The position numbers and the translations under genes are program-made. Shown here piece by piece: positions 33,158 to 45,000 of a stretch of DNA of 64,000 nucleotides. Where the stretch lies: contig OZ038423.1 in NCBI GenBank assembly GCA_964036155.1, positions 55,009,249 through 55,073,248 of the forward strand. The letters run 5' to 3'. This stretch comes from Diploscapter coronatus. Taxonomy: Eukaryota; Nematoda; Chromadorea; Rhabditida; Rhabditidae. The notes beneath the pieces are model-generated. The model saw only the letters and a list, made by a program, of their open reading frames with translations. It had not been told where the DNA came from and made no database searches. The stretch's first letter is position 1, and each line of letters starts with the position of its first letter.

Positions 33158-33190
33158 ACTAGCCGGCTAGGGGCTGCTCCGCAGCCCGCG
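33158..33190 (-). mobile_element. Helitron-like 3' terminus
   Basis: Read on the minus strand, a GC-rich hairpin (GGGCTGC-GGA-GCAGCCC, 33187-33171) is followed after a short spacer by CTAG and then T. A short GC-rich hairpin about 10 bases before a terminal CTRR, inserted next to T, is the known 3' signature of Helitrons. The hairpin is seen directly; membership in a Helitron is inference, and I could not place the matching 5' TC end. Confidence 0.4.
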
Positions 33191-33821
33191 TTTTCTTATT
33201 TAAATAAAAATTATATTAGCGTAATTTCTTGATTCGCCTTCATCAGTTCGTATTATGACACTTCTAACTTAACTTCATTTGTGAAAATTCGTTCAGCGAA
33301 ACTTGCATTTTGAAACGTATTTTACCGCATATGCATAACTGCTATCCTTCACTATTGGAAAAAAAACGTATTTGCGAGATGATATAGTTGACCGTGAACC
33401 TTGAAACATTGTGGTCCCGAAGGAAACTTGACAGTTTCTTCTTTCATACTACCAAATGCAAACGCACTATTAACGTTTCGAATATTTTCGTGAAAATTTG
33501 TGCTAAATTCGTGTTCACGCATAAGTAGCTCTTTCAACGTTAGCGGAAAATCATTGAACTTATCTTCTACAAATTACCGCGAGAACAGCAAGAATCATAC
33601 GTATTACTTTTTGACTTATACTCATCTGCAAAATGTAAACTTTTACACGCACTACATCTTTTATCTCTATCTCCCAACGAATGCTTTTCTACGTTTCCAT
33701 TATTGGCAGCTAAAAGTTTCGTTTCTTGTTGTACTTTATAATGTGACGTTTCTTATAGTCAGCTTTTTCAACATCATTTTTCTTTTTTCTACCTCTTTTT
33801 GCTGAAGTATTCATTAACAAA

Positions 33822-34658
33822 TTAGCGATAGATGAGGATAAACTTGAAACGTTTGATATATTTCTTTGATCTGGACGTAAAGTATCGGAAATCGTGAATC
33901 GTAAAATTTGGTGGAAAGAGACAGCTATCATAGCTCAAAATTTTTGTAGCGTAATAGCATACAAATGCTCGACAACCAACGTCACCATTTTGTCTGGCAA
34001 TTTCTTGATCACTTTTGACTATTAGCATTGAATGAACGCCTGTTATGATTTCGCATATTTCTTGAAATGCATCATAAACGTAGTTCGAAACATTCATAAA
34101 AAGAGAGTCGTAGTAATATATTTCGAGAGCTTCGAAGTTAATCGTACATAACGTAAAGTGGATTCTACTTTGATCGAAAATTGGAACAAACAAAATCTTG
34201 CATCCGTTGGAAATCGTAACATTTGCAATTATAAAATTTCGAATGTACTGTAAGTAATTATCTTGAAGCGTAAAGAAATGATAATGACTCATTTGCCAAA
34301 TCACTATATCTTCATAAGAAACTTTCTCATGATGTCTTTGATTGTACTCGTGGACTCTAAATTTAACAAAATCGTTGACCGTCATATCGAAAAACATAGC
34401 GTTGGGACGTAAAACTTCGTTGTACTTGTCGTTATTCGCGGTCCCTACTTTACTATCAATTTTACCCTTTTCCTCGGCACTCGCTCCCAACTCAACATCA
34501 TTTTCGTCATAACTAAAAAAGACAACTCCTGCAGACTTGGGACTTTTTTGAAATTTGATCACCGCACCGCAGTAGCGGAAATCACCACCGCAATCGCACC
34601 GCACCACGGCTGCGATGGGAAAGTCCCAAATCTGAACGTTGGCTCTTTTGAGACTCAC
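33822..34658 (-). CDS. Ulp1-like (C48-type) cysteine protease ORF, probably transposon-borne
   Basis: Uninterrupted 278-residue ORF, the longest in the window. The Ulp1/SENP catalytic order is visible: His167 (RIHFTLCTI), Asp184 (YYYDSL), Gln223 and Cys229 (ARQNGDVGCRAFVCYYA). The N-terminal third has a Cys-rich stretch (RCDCGGDFRYC) not typical of cellular SENPs. No introns are evident, unlike every cellular gene around it, and it sits in a repeat block ~0.6 kb upstream (in its own orientation) of a Helitron-like end. Ulp1-like proteases are carried by several DNA transposon groups (MULE-type captures, Polintons). I see no neighbouring helicase, polymerase or integrase. It could be a captured gene or an active deSUMOylating/deubiquitinating enzyme. 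Confidence 0.75.
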   Translation of the reverse strand: MSLKRANVQIWDFPIAAVVRCDCGGDFRYCGAVIKFQKSPKSAGVVFFSYDENDVELGASAEEKGKIDSKVGTANNDKYNEVLRPNAMFFDMTVNDFVKFRVHEYNQRHHEKVSYEDIVIWQMSHYHFFTLQDNYLQYIRNFIIANVTISNGCKILFVPIFDQSRIHFTLCTINFEALEIYYYDSLFMNVSNYVYDAFQEICEIITGVHSMLIVKSDQEIARQNGDVGCRAFVCYYATKILSYDSCLFPPNFTIHDFRYFTSRSKKYIKRFKFILIYR

Positions 34659-35257
34659 CAGAGCAAAGTGAAGCAGATCAAGAAATAACTTACTTTCAAA
34701 TCTTCAACAACTAAACTGAGCATATGCTAATTTAACACATGAAAAGACGAAAAAAATTACGCCGAACGAATTTTCAAAATATCGATACAAATTTAGCATA
34801 TTAAACCGTTGAAAATTTCGCACTCCATCATTTCTCGAGACGTCCTGACTCTGTATAGAGAAAGGGATGCGCAGCGTGGGGTCGTGCATAATAATGAAAT
34901 GAAAGACTTCTTCTCTCATGAAATGAAACTTGATACAAAATTAACATGTTAACGCATTAACGTTCACTTGAATTAATTGTGGTTCATTCTACTTTTATTA
35001 TATAGAAGATAGATAGATAGAAGATCGTAAGGGAAGAAAAATAACGAAAAACAGCATTTAAAATTTTCTAGAATTTTTTTTTGAAAAAAGTACCGAAAAA
35101 TCACTTTGACTTAGTCTTCATAAACGGGAATGGACTTGCGCTCTCTACTTAAGATTACTATTTTTCCGAAACAATTAATGCATAAAGATCATTTCAGCGT
35201 GAGTATACAGGGGAATGAGATTGTAAGTTATTATTTGTATATAAGGATCGCCAGCTC
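34659..35257. other. Non-coding spacer in the transposon block
   Basis: AT-rich, with a short GATA-type repeat (GATAGATAGATAG) near 35,008. No recognisable coding or terminal-repeat structure; it may contain the unseen 5' end of the protease-bearing element. Confidence 0.4.
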
Positions 35258-35507
35258 TACTCCGTAAAAACTGCCTATCCGCAACGATCGACATTCACTG
35301 GCAATTGTCTGAATTCATCGGCACTTCTTTCGGCAATTGTCCATGACGATCGGCACTTTTCAAGCTACCGACAAATGTCAGCAGTTGTGGATCGACAATT
35401 TTCGCGAGAAACTTCCGATGAATTCGGACAACTAGCAATCCGTGCCAATCGGCAAAAAGTGAACGTCGGCAATTGTCAGTGCGGATAGACAGTTTTTACG
35501 CCGAGTA
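35258..35507. mobile_element. MITE with ~27-bp imperfect inverted ends and internal subrepeats
   Basis: The left end TACTCCGTAAAAACTGCC continuing TATCCGCA pairs with the right end GCGGATAGACAGTTTTTACG continuing CCGAGTA. The interior contains repeated CGGCAATTGTC and CGGCACTT motifs in both orientations, so the element could fold extensively. It is 250 bp and non-coding. Confidence 0.65.
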
Positions 35508-35593
35508 TCTTTGTCTATCTACCAACCCTTATGCATCTTGGATAAGAATATAAAAGTTATAGCTTCCTAATCTTTGATATAATGTGTGACATA

Positions 35594-35708
35594 CAGCGGT
35601 GGATAAAAGTTTTCGACCACCCCCATTTTCGATGGTTTACCTATTTTTAGTCAACCAAAAGTAGGTAAATCATCGAAAAATGGGGGTGATCGAATTTTTG
35701 TTCGCCAC
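35594..35708. mobile_element. Hairpin MITE with TA target duplication (Tc1/mariner-like)
   Basis: A 115-bp near-perfect foldback. CAGCGGTGGATAAAAGTTTT plus CGACCACCCCCATTTT pairs with the inverted right half ending in TTTGTTCGCCAC. TA flanks both sides (592-593 and 709-710). The terminal sequence resembles the ends of Tc1-type elements. A related fragment (TTTTGACCACCACTATA) occurs near 37,948. Confidence 0.65.
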
Positions 35709-35916
35709 TAAATAAAATTTCATGTATGATCAGATACTGTTGTTTATAATGTATGTAGCAATTTTGGAGCATAAAAATACGCAACAGAACTCGTATTGCA
35801 CTCTGTAGACGTTAATTTCAGGTAATATGCACTAAATCCTTGCCACAAAGAAGAGTGAACGATCTAAGAAATTTAATAAATCAACTATTCGCAAGACTTT
35901 GCTCCTCTCCCTCCTA

Positions 35917-37121
35917 CAAAGTGCAAAATAAGTACTGTTGACAAAATATTTCGCTGTGAAAACGTAATAAGCGTTCAAATGAAAAGCCGTTTTTATAGAT
36001 AATTTATTTAGATCTTCAGAAACAAAAATAAATTAACAATTTTCGAAATAACCGCCATTGGTCTTGATACAGCGCCTGAGTCTGAGGGAATGAGTCGAAG
36101 GCGTTTCAGGTGAAGTTCAGGTCGTGATCGGCTCAGGCCTTCGTCAAAGCTCGTTTGAGGGATTCCAAAGTGGTGTGGGATGTCGAGCAAGCCTTTTTCT
36201 ACAATTCATTCCATATGCTATAATCCAGGGGTTCAAATCGGGAGAATGGGAGGCCGTTGAAAGGAGTCGGTGAAATCCAGCATATTTGCGTGGTACCGTT
36301 GTTGCACGGATTTGGCTTTTGATAGACTTCTTTGTTAATTTTCAGCCCTTTCTTAACGAAGATCAATGGCGATTTTTCGTCCGCAGTCGCGACTGTTCAA
36401 ACCATCACAGATTGGGAATGAGCCTTCCTTCCAATGTTTCGACCACTTGAATTGGCAGCAGAGACATCTGGAGCAATAGTACAGTCGTTTTGACGGTTGC
36501 TGACAGCTTCCACAGTGGAGCACAGCGAAGAATTTCTCATCGTTGAACACAATAGTCGAATGCATGCCAGCAGGAAATCGTTGCAGCAACTGCTTATATC
36601 TTTGAACTCGTACGACCATATCATTGAGAGTCAGATAGTGAAAGTTTTAGAACTTGTAGGGCTTGAGCTTGAGATATTTTATGACAATTGAACGGGTGGC
36701 TGTGTGATTGATGTCCAGATTTTGAGCCATTTTCCGGATTGACCTTTTGGAATTTCGCTTGATTCGCATCCTGATAAGTCTCTTGGCTCTGGTGACGTTG
36801 AAAGTTTTGGAGCTGTCGGAACGAGGTCTGTCAGAAGTAGAGTCAACCTCCTTGAATCGTTTGATGTGGCGTGTGACCACTTGTCGAGACTTTTTGAGCA
36901 GCCGAACGGTTCTTTCACTGCTGTGTCTTTGCTTGTGAAACTCGATGATTGTAAAGCGCTTTGTACTCGGGGCTGTTATTCGAAAATTAACAACTGAAAT
37001 GTTTTAAAACTCGGATAAATAGCTAAAATAAAGCACGGCGATTTCATAAAAATAAAAAATAATTATAAAAAAAAAAAAAACGGCGTTGTAAAGTTGTCAA
37101 TAGTGCTTATTTTCCACCCTG
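35917..37121. mobile_element. Degenerate mariner-family transposon with TIRs and TA duplication
   Basis: The left end (CAAAGTGCAAAATAAGTACT then GTTGACAA) matches the inverted right end (CAGGGTGGAAAATAAGCACT then ATTGACAA), with TA on each side (35915-35916 and 37122-37123). The length of 1,205 bp fits a mariner. It contains a broken minus-strand transposase. Confidence 0.8.
36026..36990 (-). pseudogene. mariner transposase, broken by frameshifts
   Basis: The N-terminal helix-turn-helix region is readable (RNSKRSIRKMAQNLDINHTA), followed by the first catalytic aspartate motif IVFNDEKFFAV, the PLDYSIWN-type third-aspartate region and a C-terminus RRCIKTNGGYFEN before a stop. These segments lie in different frames and are separated by stops, so no active enzyme can be made. 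The second-aspartate block (usually VMVW) is badly eroded. Identification as Tc1/mariner is secure; subfamily is not. Confidence 0.8.
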
Positions 37122-37123
37122 TA

Positions 37124-39164
37124 TGTTTTAAGTCCACGACTTCTGGAACTCTGTTCTTCTATTGATCAACCACTGAAGGGGGTGTAGTGAGAAATGGTCC
37201 TCATCCCGTGACAAATATCGACGGCTGCAATCAAACTTTTCCCATAATGTAGAGATAGATATTGCACAATCTTTGCAAGCTGCCTGTGTCCACAATCGAT
37301 CCATTTTTTCTTTTTCCCCACCCCTTCTTTTCCTTTTATTATTGTAGAACAGATGAAAGAAGACGGATGAAACAAAACTGCTATGCCAAAAGGCAACATA
37401 TTTCTTCATCTTTCTTTTTTCACTATTTCCCTGGACGACTTCCTTATTTTCTCTAGCTTTCTCTATTGTATCAGCTTTTCTCCGCCCTTTTCTTGTTTCG
37501 AAATTTTATTACAATTTAGCGGTGTCTATCTGCCTTGAAATAAATCCATTGTTAATGATTCTGTTGTCTGTATCTTTGTCGACTAATTACTAATCAACCA
37601 ACAATTAGCTTCAGAAGGGTTACTTTCTGAGAATCCTTTTCTGCTCACAATTCTGGGAAGGCCCTTCCTTGAGAGCGGAAGTGGGAGGGAATAATACGCT
37701 TCTAAAAAGTGGAAGGAAACGATACGCTGCTAAAATTTTCTCTTTTTTCTGTCTCAAGATAAAAGCAGCATTCCTTGCTGCCTATCACAATTCACCGAAT
37801 TTGCTTTCCTTTTATTTTTTATTTTTCACTTTAAAGATTAATTACTCAAGTTTGAGATAAATAAATTGGTATTCCATTGCCAGTCTATTCAACTGTCAGA
37901 TTTTCGTTACACTTGGTTTACCACACATAATATACCTGCTAAACTTTTGACCACCACTATATCAAACACGATATCATGTCTCATTAGTCTATGATGCAAA
38001 GGCTAAATCGATGAATTTATGAATTGTAAATATTTATCCTGTGAATAGCTTAATGATAGGAGATCGTTAGCTCGTGACAATGAAGAAATCAAGTGATATA
38101 TTATGAAGAAGTAAAGTCTCATTAAGGAGGATTTGTCAAAATTAGGTAAATGAAATGGAAAAATTGTAAACCTTCATAAATACTAACTTAGGGACTAGAA
38201 AAGAATTGAAAATAATACGAAAAGGGAAATCGGAAACATTTAGTTTTGAAAAATATGAAAGTGAATAAAAATATGTAGTGAAAAGCTGGAGGGATAATGA
38301 TAAATCGGCAATTACTAGATGACAGAGTGACGGATAGCGGAGTCCTACAGTTAGAGATAGACGAGAGAACGAAATTTTAAAGAAATAATTTGGAAAAGAC
38401 TCCGTCAAATAGTAATTGCTTAATGAATCGAAGAATGAGATATGATTGAGCAGTTCTTTCTAATCAACAACATTGCTTTGTAAGTACCGTAATACCTTTA
38501 AAAAGTTAATGAATTTATGTCTAAATTACTAAATGAGATATCCAGTTTTGTAATTAAAGCTGCAATCTTAAGTATTTTTATTTTTAACGCTTTTAAAGGC
38601 TCTACGGTAAATAAATATTTTGTGGGAGGAAATAAATGAAGATAGGAAAGCTGAGGTAGAAGCTTCGAAACGAACGACAACTAATTCTGATTGTCGTTGC
38701 TAATAAACTCATCAATCATCAAAAGCAATGCAAATTTAGTTTTAAAGAATAAAGGCGACTTGATAAATATAATACCACTTCCGATGAATTATTGTAAGTA
38801 GACAGAAAATACGTAGATGAAGAATACAATGTGTAGTCCAGTTAACCAATTTTGGAAGGAAGTCCAAATGAAAAGCACCAGGAATTTGGCAATGAGAATT
38901 CCCAATCAAATGCATCATTTATCGCGTCTGAAAGGACGACTTATTTTGATTATGTAAGTTTTTTCTTAATTTTCATCAGGATTTAAGAAACCATGAAATT
39001 GCAACTCTAATTCAACTAAACTTTGTATTATTTCCTTAAAATCGCGTATAAATGATCAACATGGTTGATTTGTAATACACAAGTTGACTCAGACTCGTCA
39101 TTCTCATCTCTATTCTTACGAATATAATTTAATTGAACGAGAAATAGATAAAGTTTGTAAAAAC
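37124..39164. other. AT-rich intergenic region downstream of chimaerin
   Basis: About 2 kb with no supported exon. A partial Tc1-type end lies near 37,948. The part nearest 39,164 is presumed chimaerin 3' UTR. Confidence 0.5.
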
Positions 39165-41668
39165 TCACGGTGGTGAAGGAACAACTCGCGGATAGAGAAT
39201 CATGAAGTGAAGAAGCATGTGCTGCTGCTGGGGCAGGGCTGGAATCGCGCCTGTGCAGAACAGGGTCGGGGAGAATATCGTCGACAGATTCTCCGCGCTC
39301 ATCTTGTTCTGGCCGCTCAAATCGGAGACCTGAAACTTGAATTTTAGGAAAAAGAAAATGGTGTGGCTGAATAAATCTGACTTTCTTTTAGCAATTTTCG
39401 TGAAGTTTATAGCTACTTTCTGTTATGGGTAAAAATGAATAAGCGAGTAAAATCATTGAAATCTACCTTCTTTAAATGCGTTAAAATAGCGTTCAGCGTG
39501 TAGGCGTTGGCTTCGGATAATTCGCCCAGTGCTCGTCTGAAAATTAAAACTATTTCCCTTAAAAACTAGCCCAACAAAGCAAATTTAAAGAAGAAACGGA
39601 AAATTGCCTGCATGAGTGCATCTTCTCGTTTTGCGTCCTTGCATTTGCGTAGGCTGTGAGCAGAGACCGATAGACAGAGAATGGGACCAGTTGCTGGGGC
39701 AAAAGACGCAAGTATAGCTTCAGCAGGCCACATACTGTGTGAATGTCGTCCACCTGAAATTCAATCGGAAGACTAATTTCTGTTTCAACGATTTTTTTAC
39801 CAAATGTGAAGGAAAGATAGGGAAACTTTTCTTGGGAATAATCATAAATGGTTGATTCTAAATCCCGAATGAAGAAAGCAGGTGAGAGTAAGACAAGATA
39901 ATATTAGCCTTTCGCCGGAATTTAGCAACAGCCTCATAAATGAATTATAGAAAAGTCAGTAAAGTGACATTCTTTTTTTAAAATCCAACCTGTGACAAAT
40001 CGACGTTCTGTTGTGAATCAAACTGGACTCTCAATCGCTCCATGTGATCGTGACTACCAGAGACCCGATAGATGCCTTCCACTGTCAGACCGCGAGACTC
40101 TACCTGAAAATGAAATAATTCATAAAAAAGGCACTGTTAACTCATTACCTCCTTGATGCACTGTTGTACAACAGGAGGAATTGCAGTCTGATGCGCCAAG
40201 CAGAGAGTCGTCAAATCGACAGCGAACATTCGCTTCACGTATCTGGCCTCTGGCCGGCAGTCGTGCAGAGTCTTCTCCGAGCATTTCTTGTGAGCTGCAA
40301 AACCGCAATCTGCACATCGAACTCCCTGAAAAGTGAATTATTCACGGAAAAGTAGAAAGTTTTTTTGTCAAATTAGTGGTTTTGTAAATGTTACTGCTCT
40401 GAAAGAAGCAATAAGAAATAAGAGAAATAACACAAGCAGATAGACCTGATGAACAAGTCCCCAGAGGAAATTCCGGCAATAATCACAGTAATGCGGAGCT
40501 CGAAATGTGTACTGTGAGAAATTGTGAGCCCTGGCCACCGAGCGGAGGGATGAGTCCGCCGATTTCGTGTAATGCAGATATGGGCTGAAAATAGGCTTTA
40601 TTCTTTTTTTAATTTCGAGTACATCTTCTAACTAGAAATCTCTATTCTCTACTAATTTTAATAATTGCCGAAAGAATACCTGTCTTCGTAAATAGCCTCA
40701 TCAGCCATTCGTTTGATGTAGTCAGCCGCGTGCAGGTCGATGTACATGCTGATGAGCCCGTCGGCAACCAGCAAATCCATCGATTCAAATCGCTTGTCAC
40801 CCACGAAATGACATCCATCGTAGTATAACTGAAAATAAACGATTGTAGAAGTTGTAGAGCTGGAAAAGATATAATTGGTCTAATTCGTAGCTGGTGTCTA
40901 ACTAGTTCCCTGCACTTGTCAACGGTTTTTTTTCTTTTCTCTGCTTATCCTACGACCCCTAATCTTCCTATCTGTTGGCAATTACAGCCGTTGATATTGA
41001 TCAGTCGTTAACAAGTACAGGGAGTCTTAGAGCTTTCTTCGAATTTTCTTTCTCTGAAGAAATACAAACCTTGTAATTGAGTACTTTTCCATTGAAGAAC
41101 ATGCACAGTGTAAAGGCATCGTTCGACCGACGAGATTCCCGAACGAGAAAGGCGCCTTCGCCTGCTTCTCGCAGCAGTTGATCTGTCTGAAAGAAGATTT
41201 TCGTTTTTGAAGTTCCAATCAATGAATTCTGCAAGGCGTCAGAACAGAACATTTTCGACATTCACTTTCATTATCCTCCAAGAAATGTCTCTTCTCTTCC
41301 AAAAAGTCGATGAATTTCTGCTCACATTTCATCGCAGAACTCCCAACTTTATCTAACTTTCAATCAAGTGAAGTTGGGGTGTTAATTTTCCACAATTCAT
41401 CTGCCTACCCATCCTTTGATTTCTTTTGTTGAAAATACTCAAAGTGCCCGACCTCTTCCCTGTCGATGAGTCCATGGAATTCGTCTCCGTACTGTGGTGG
41501 TCTGTGCTCGACGTGTCTAGTGCACCTGACGGCCAGCGGTTTAGGCGCCTTTTCCTGCAGCAGGTACAGATTCTGCTTCCAGTAGCCCGACCCGGCTGAA
41601 ATTTCCTTTCATTCCCTGCCCCACTCAGTCATCCACTCACCTGCCCCGCCCCCTCCGTCGTCGTCCAT
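39165..41668 (-). CDS. CHN: Chimaerin (SH2-C1-RhoGAP Rac GTPase-activating protein)
   Basis: Diacylglycerol-responsive GAP for Rac-type GTPases. Ten coding exons: 41668-41641, 41595-41453, 41186-41070, 40828-40680, 40584-40446, 40325-40149, 40103-39990, 39753-39608, 39536-39467 and 39329-39165, giving 415 residues. The SH2 domain (about residues 45-135) holds [17 protein letters not shown] and [17 protein letters not shown]. The C1 zinc finger (about 165-215) has [24 protein letters not shown] and a final HDC. RhoGAP (about 225-410) contains the arginine-finger motif [26 protein letters not shown] and [13 protein letters not shown]. The order and length match alpha2/beta2-chimaerins. Intron 39607-39537 uses a GC donor. 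The stop lies in CCACC|GTGAGT, a good donor, so a further C-terminal exon cannot be excluded. A 5' UTR acceptor precedes the ATG. Confidence 0.95.
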
Positions 41669-42050
41669 TCTGATGACCTTCTGAAAGTCGGCAATCAGAG
41701 ACGATTAATCAAAATCGAACCGCGAAATTGCAAAAAAGCGAGATGCAGAGAAATGAATGAATCAGGAAGATCAATTTGTCCGCTGCTTACAACTCGACTC
41801 GAAACCATCTTGTTCGCCTTCTCAAATTTTTGACGTTATTTTTCGCATCTTTTCCGGAATTTCTGAAATATTGTATTTTTACTTGTTGAAAACTCCGAGC
41901 AGTTCGGAGGCCGGTAATTTTGGAAAGTTCAGACAGTTTTTAGGAGAAACTTTGTTGTTGGGAAATAAAAACTGACTAAAATTTCAAAATTGCCGAATTT
42001 CAAACTTATCGAATTTTTCAAGAATCTATTTTTGTTATCTTCTAGATTGA
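41669..42050. promoter_or_regulatory. Short divergent promoter region between chimaerin and THOC2
   Basis: Only about 380 bp separate the two start codons. A TTTCAG acceptor at about 41,681 suggests that the chimaerin leader is spliced and that its promoter could lie further right, inside or overlapping the start of THOC2. Confidence 0.45.
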
Positions 42051-45000
42051 ATGTCTCGAAATGAGGATAGTCCCGAGGACTCTGCTCTGCTGAGTCTGTT
42101 CGATTTGGGCAGGGAGGTGATCGCTCAGACAGTCGAGCCTGGACAAGCCATCGAACGGCTGCAGTCATTACCGGTATGATTTTTTTTGTTTTTGTTTTAT
42201 TTTTTCTATTTTTCCAGGTATTGACGAACAGTCTGCCCTCCCTGCTGTTCGACGCGACTTCTCTGCTCGAATCCTTCCTCAAATTGGCACCCGATCCTGA
42301 AGAGGCCAGGAAGAAATTCATCGAATTCATTGATCTCGTCAAGAAAAAGGTGATATTTAGCATTTTTTTCTTTAGAATGTACTGAATTTGGTTAAATTTC
42401 TGTAGACGACACGCTCTGTGCAGCTTGTAATTTGACATGGTTTTTGCCAGAACTTTTCCAGTTTTAGATATTTGGTTTCAAGAACAAAATGACTTATTGT
42501 TTTGCAGTACATTTGCGAAGACGTTCTCAACCCCGAACTCGATGTGCTCGAGGCCCAGCTTCCTGACAATAAGACGCAAATCGTCCGATTGAAGACCAAA
42601 CTATTGTGAGTTTTTTCTTGAACTTATTTCTATTCGACTTTGTTCAGCTACAAGCAGTCCAAGTTCAATTTGCTTCGAGAAGAGAGTGAAGGGTATGCGA
42701 AATTGATAACCGAACTGCTTGAGATAAACGGACAGTGGAATGGACTCGGAGTGGATGATGTCATAAACAGAATGCTCTGTCTCATCGGTATGTTGGGAAA
42801 TTTTTTGATTTGTATTTATTTTTCTTGAAATTAAAGAATCTTTGATTTTCATTTATTAGCTATTCAAAATCTGCAGCAACTTTCATTTCTTTTTGCTCAA
42901 ATTTTTAGAACTTCACTTGAAACTACTCATGCTTTTTCATATTTTTAATTCTTCTAAGCATTTTTCAAAATCATTATATTTCAGGTCAATTTAACCTGGA
43001 TCCGAATCGAGTGACAGACATAATAATCGAGTGTTTCGAGTGCGCTTCCTCCCCGCAGGACAGATTGTTCTTCACGAAGCTGCTCAAGAAGATCGACGTG
43101 GTGCCTGCCTACATCTGCAACATTCTCGGGTTCAAATTCAGTGTCTGTCAGGTAGCTTTCATTTTTCATTTGGATATATTTTTTGAAATTTTAAATTATT
43201 TCTTTATTGTTTTATTGCAGGGCCCGGGCAAAGAGACTCCGTTCGCCCTGTACACAGTGGCTGCTTACCTCATCCATTTCCACATCATCCAAATGCTCGA
43301 TGTGCTGGGATTCGTGAGTTCAAATTAAAAAACTTATTTCTTAAAAAAGTGAATTTTCAGATGATGCCGAAAGCAGATGGAATCAAGGAGACGCACAAGG
43401 CAAGGGCTGCGAATGCAACTGCAAGGATAAGCAAGGTTGATTTCTCCTACCATTTCTTTATCAAACACATTTACTCTGAGCACAACTTATTAGAGTAAGT
43501 TCAGACTTGTTCGTCCTAGCGCGAACATTGCAAAATAGTATTATTCGTGGAAAGAGCACAATAACTATTCTTCATTTGCGCGATAAACACCACTTCTCAA
43601 TGTTGTTCGTGCTTGGACGAACACATTCTGAACGAGCTTTTAGAAACTATTTTGACTTTGAAATTTTGAACTAGCTTTTCAACGAATAGTCATTTTCAGG
43701 CCGAAACAATATCAACGGCCTCGATTCCCATCGAATCGAAGTCGTCTTCGCTGTTCGACTCTTTGTCAGATTCGATCGTAAGCAGCAGCAATACCTCCAT
43801 TCAAGGAGTCTCTCTGGCCACTGTAGCAGCAATTCAGGAAATGGAAGACCAGAAAATCGCCGATCCTTTTCTTGAGGTAAGCAGGAATTTTCGTGTGGTA
43901 AAAAATTTCTTAACGTTGCGAAGCAGTATATAAGACTGTAGGTAGGGGAACGCTCTCATTTTGCATATTTTCTGTGCATGTTGTGAGATTTCGGAATTGC
44001 TCAAATTCTTTTTTTGAAAAAAATACCCTAATTTAAGATGGATTTCCATTGCAGGAGAAAGTGCTCAGCTCTAACCAAAAGCTGGGTCTGCTGTGTGCGT
44101 TGCTCGAGCTGAAGAACTGGAAATACGCGCAGATGCTGCTCGATCGACTGCCTGAGTTCTATGCGACTATTCTCAGGTACATTTATTATCTTTTTTAGAC
44201 ACGACAAGATATGAAGGAAAAATGATATAGAAACTAAAGAAAGTCTTTCATTCTAAATAACATTTTATGCATATTCGTTCATTTTGCAGTGTGCGAGTTT
44301 GCCGAGCTCTAGCAGACATGATCGATGACTCGATCCACGATTTCTACATGCAGAAATGCGACCGACGTTTGCCCGGCCTGCCCCAATCCGTCAGGGAATC
44401 CCCTGTTGAGCCTGACGAAAACTCACTTTCAAAGGTAAGCGCAGATTCAATTCTTCTTCATTTTTATGTGGATGTTTCCAGATTGATTCCTGGGCGGAAT
44501 TGATCTCGTTCTCGAATGTGCTCTCGTATCTCGGCCCTCGAATCGGCTACAGTGCCAGGACTCTCACGAAACTCGTCAGACTGGTCACCCTCTTCTATGA
44601 GGAGCACAAGAAGGGAATTGTTAGCTGTAGTCAGACAGGTCTGTAATTTTTAAAAATTTTTATTTCCAGCTATTGCAAGTTGTTGCATTTTTATTTTAAA
44701 TTTTGTAGGGATACTTGCAAAATTCACTCGTCTTTTTACTAGGTTAGGGTAGTCATGAGCAGGTAGAATTGCCCAAACATTCTATGCTATGAGTTGATTG
44801 CGGAAACAATATTATTTATCAACCTGTTAACCACGTTTCAAAGAGGGATCAATTTTACTACAAATGAATGAACGTTATTGTTATTTTTAAAATCCAGTTT
44901 GTTGTGATTTATTTTTTCCTATTTCAGACCTGAATTCAATGATGGACATAATCGATGAATTTCTTCTTCCCTCCTTGAGTCTGGCAGAAATGAACAGTGC

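Noticed and set aside
39165..39180. A further C-terminal exon of chimaerin via the donor CCACC|GTGAGT
   Set aside because: The current stop gives the length expected for the RhoGAP end, and I could not find a convincing downstream exon; noted in the gene entry only.
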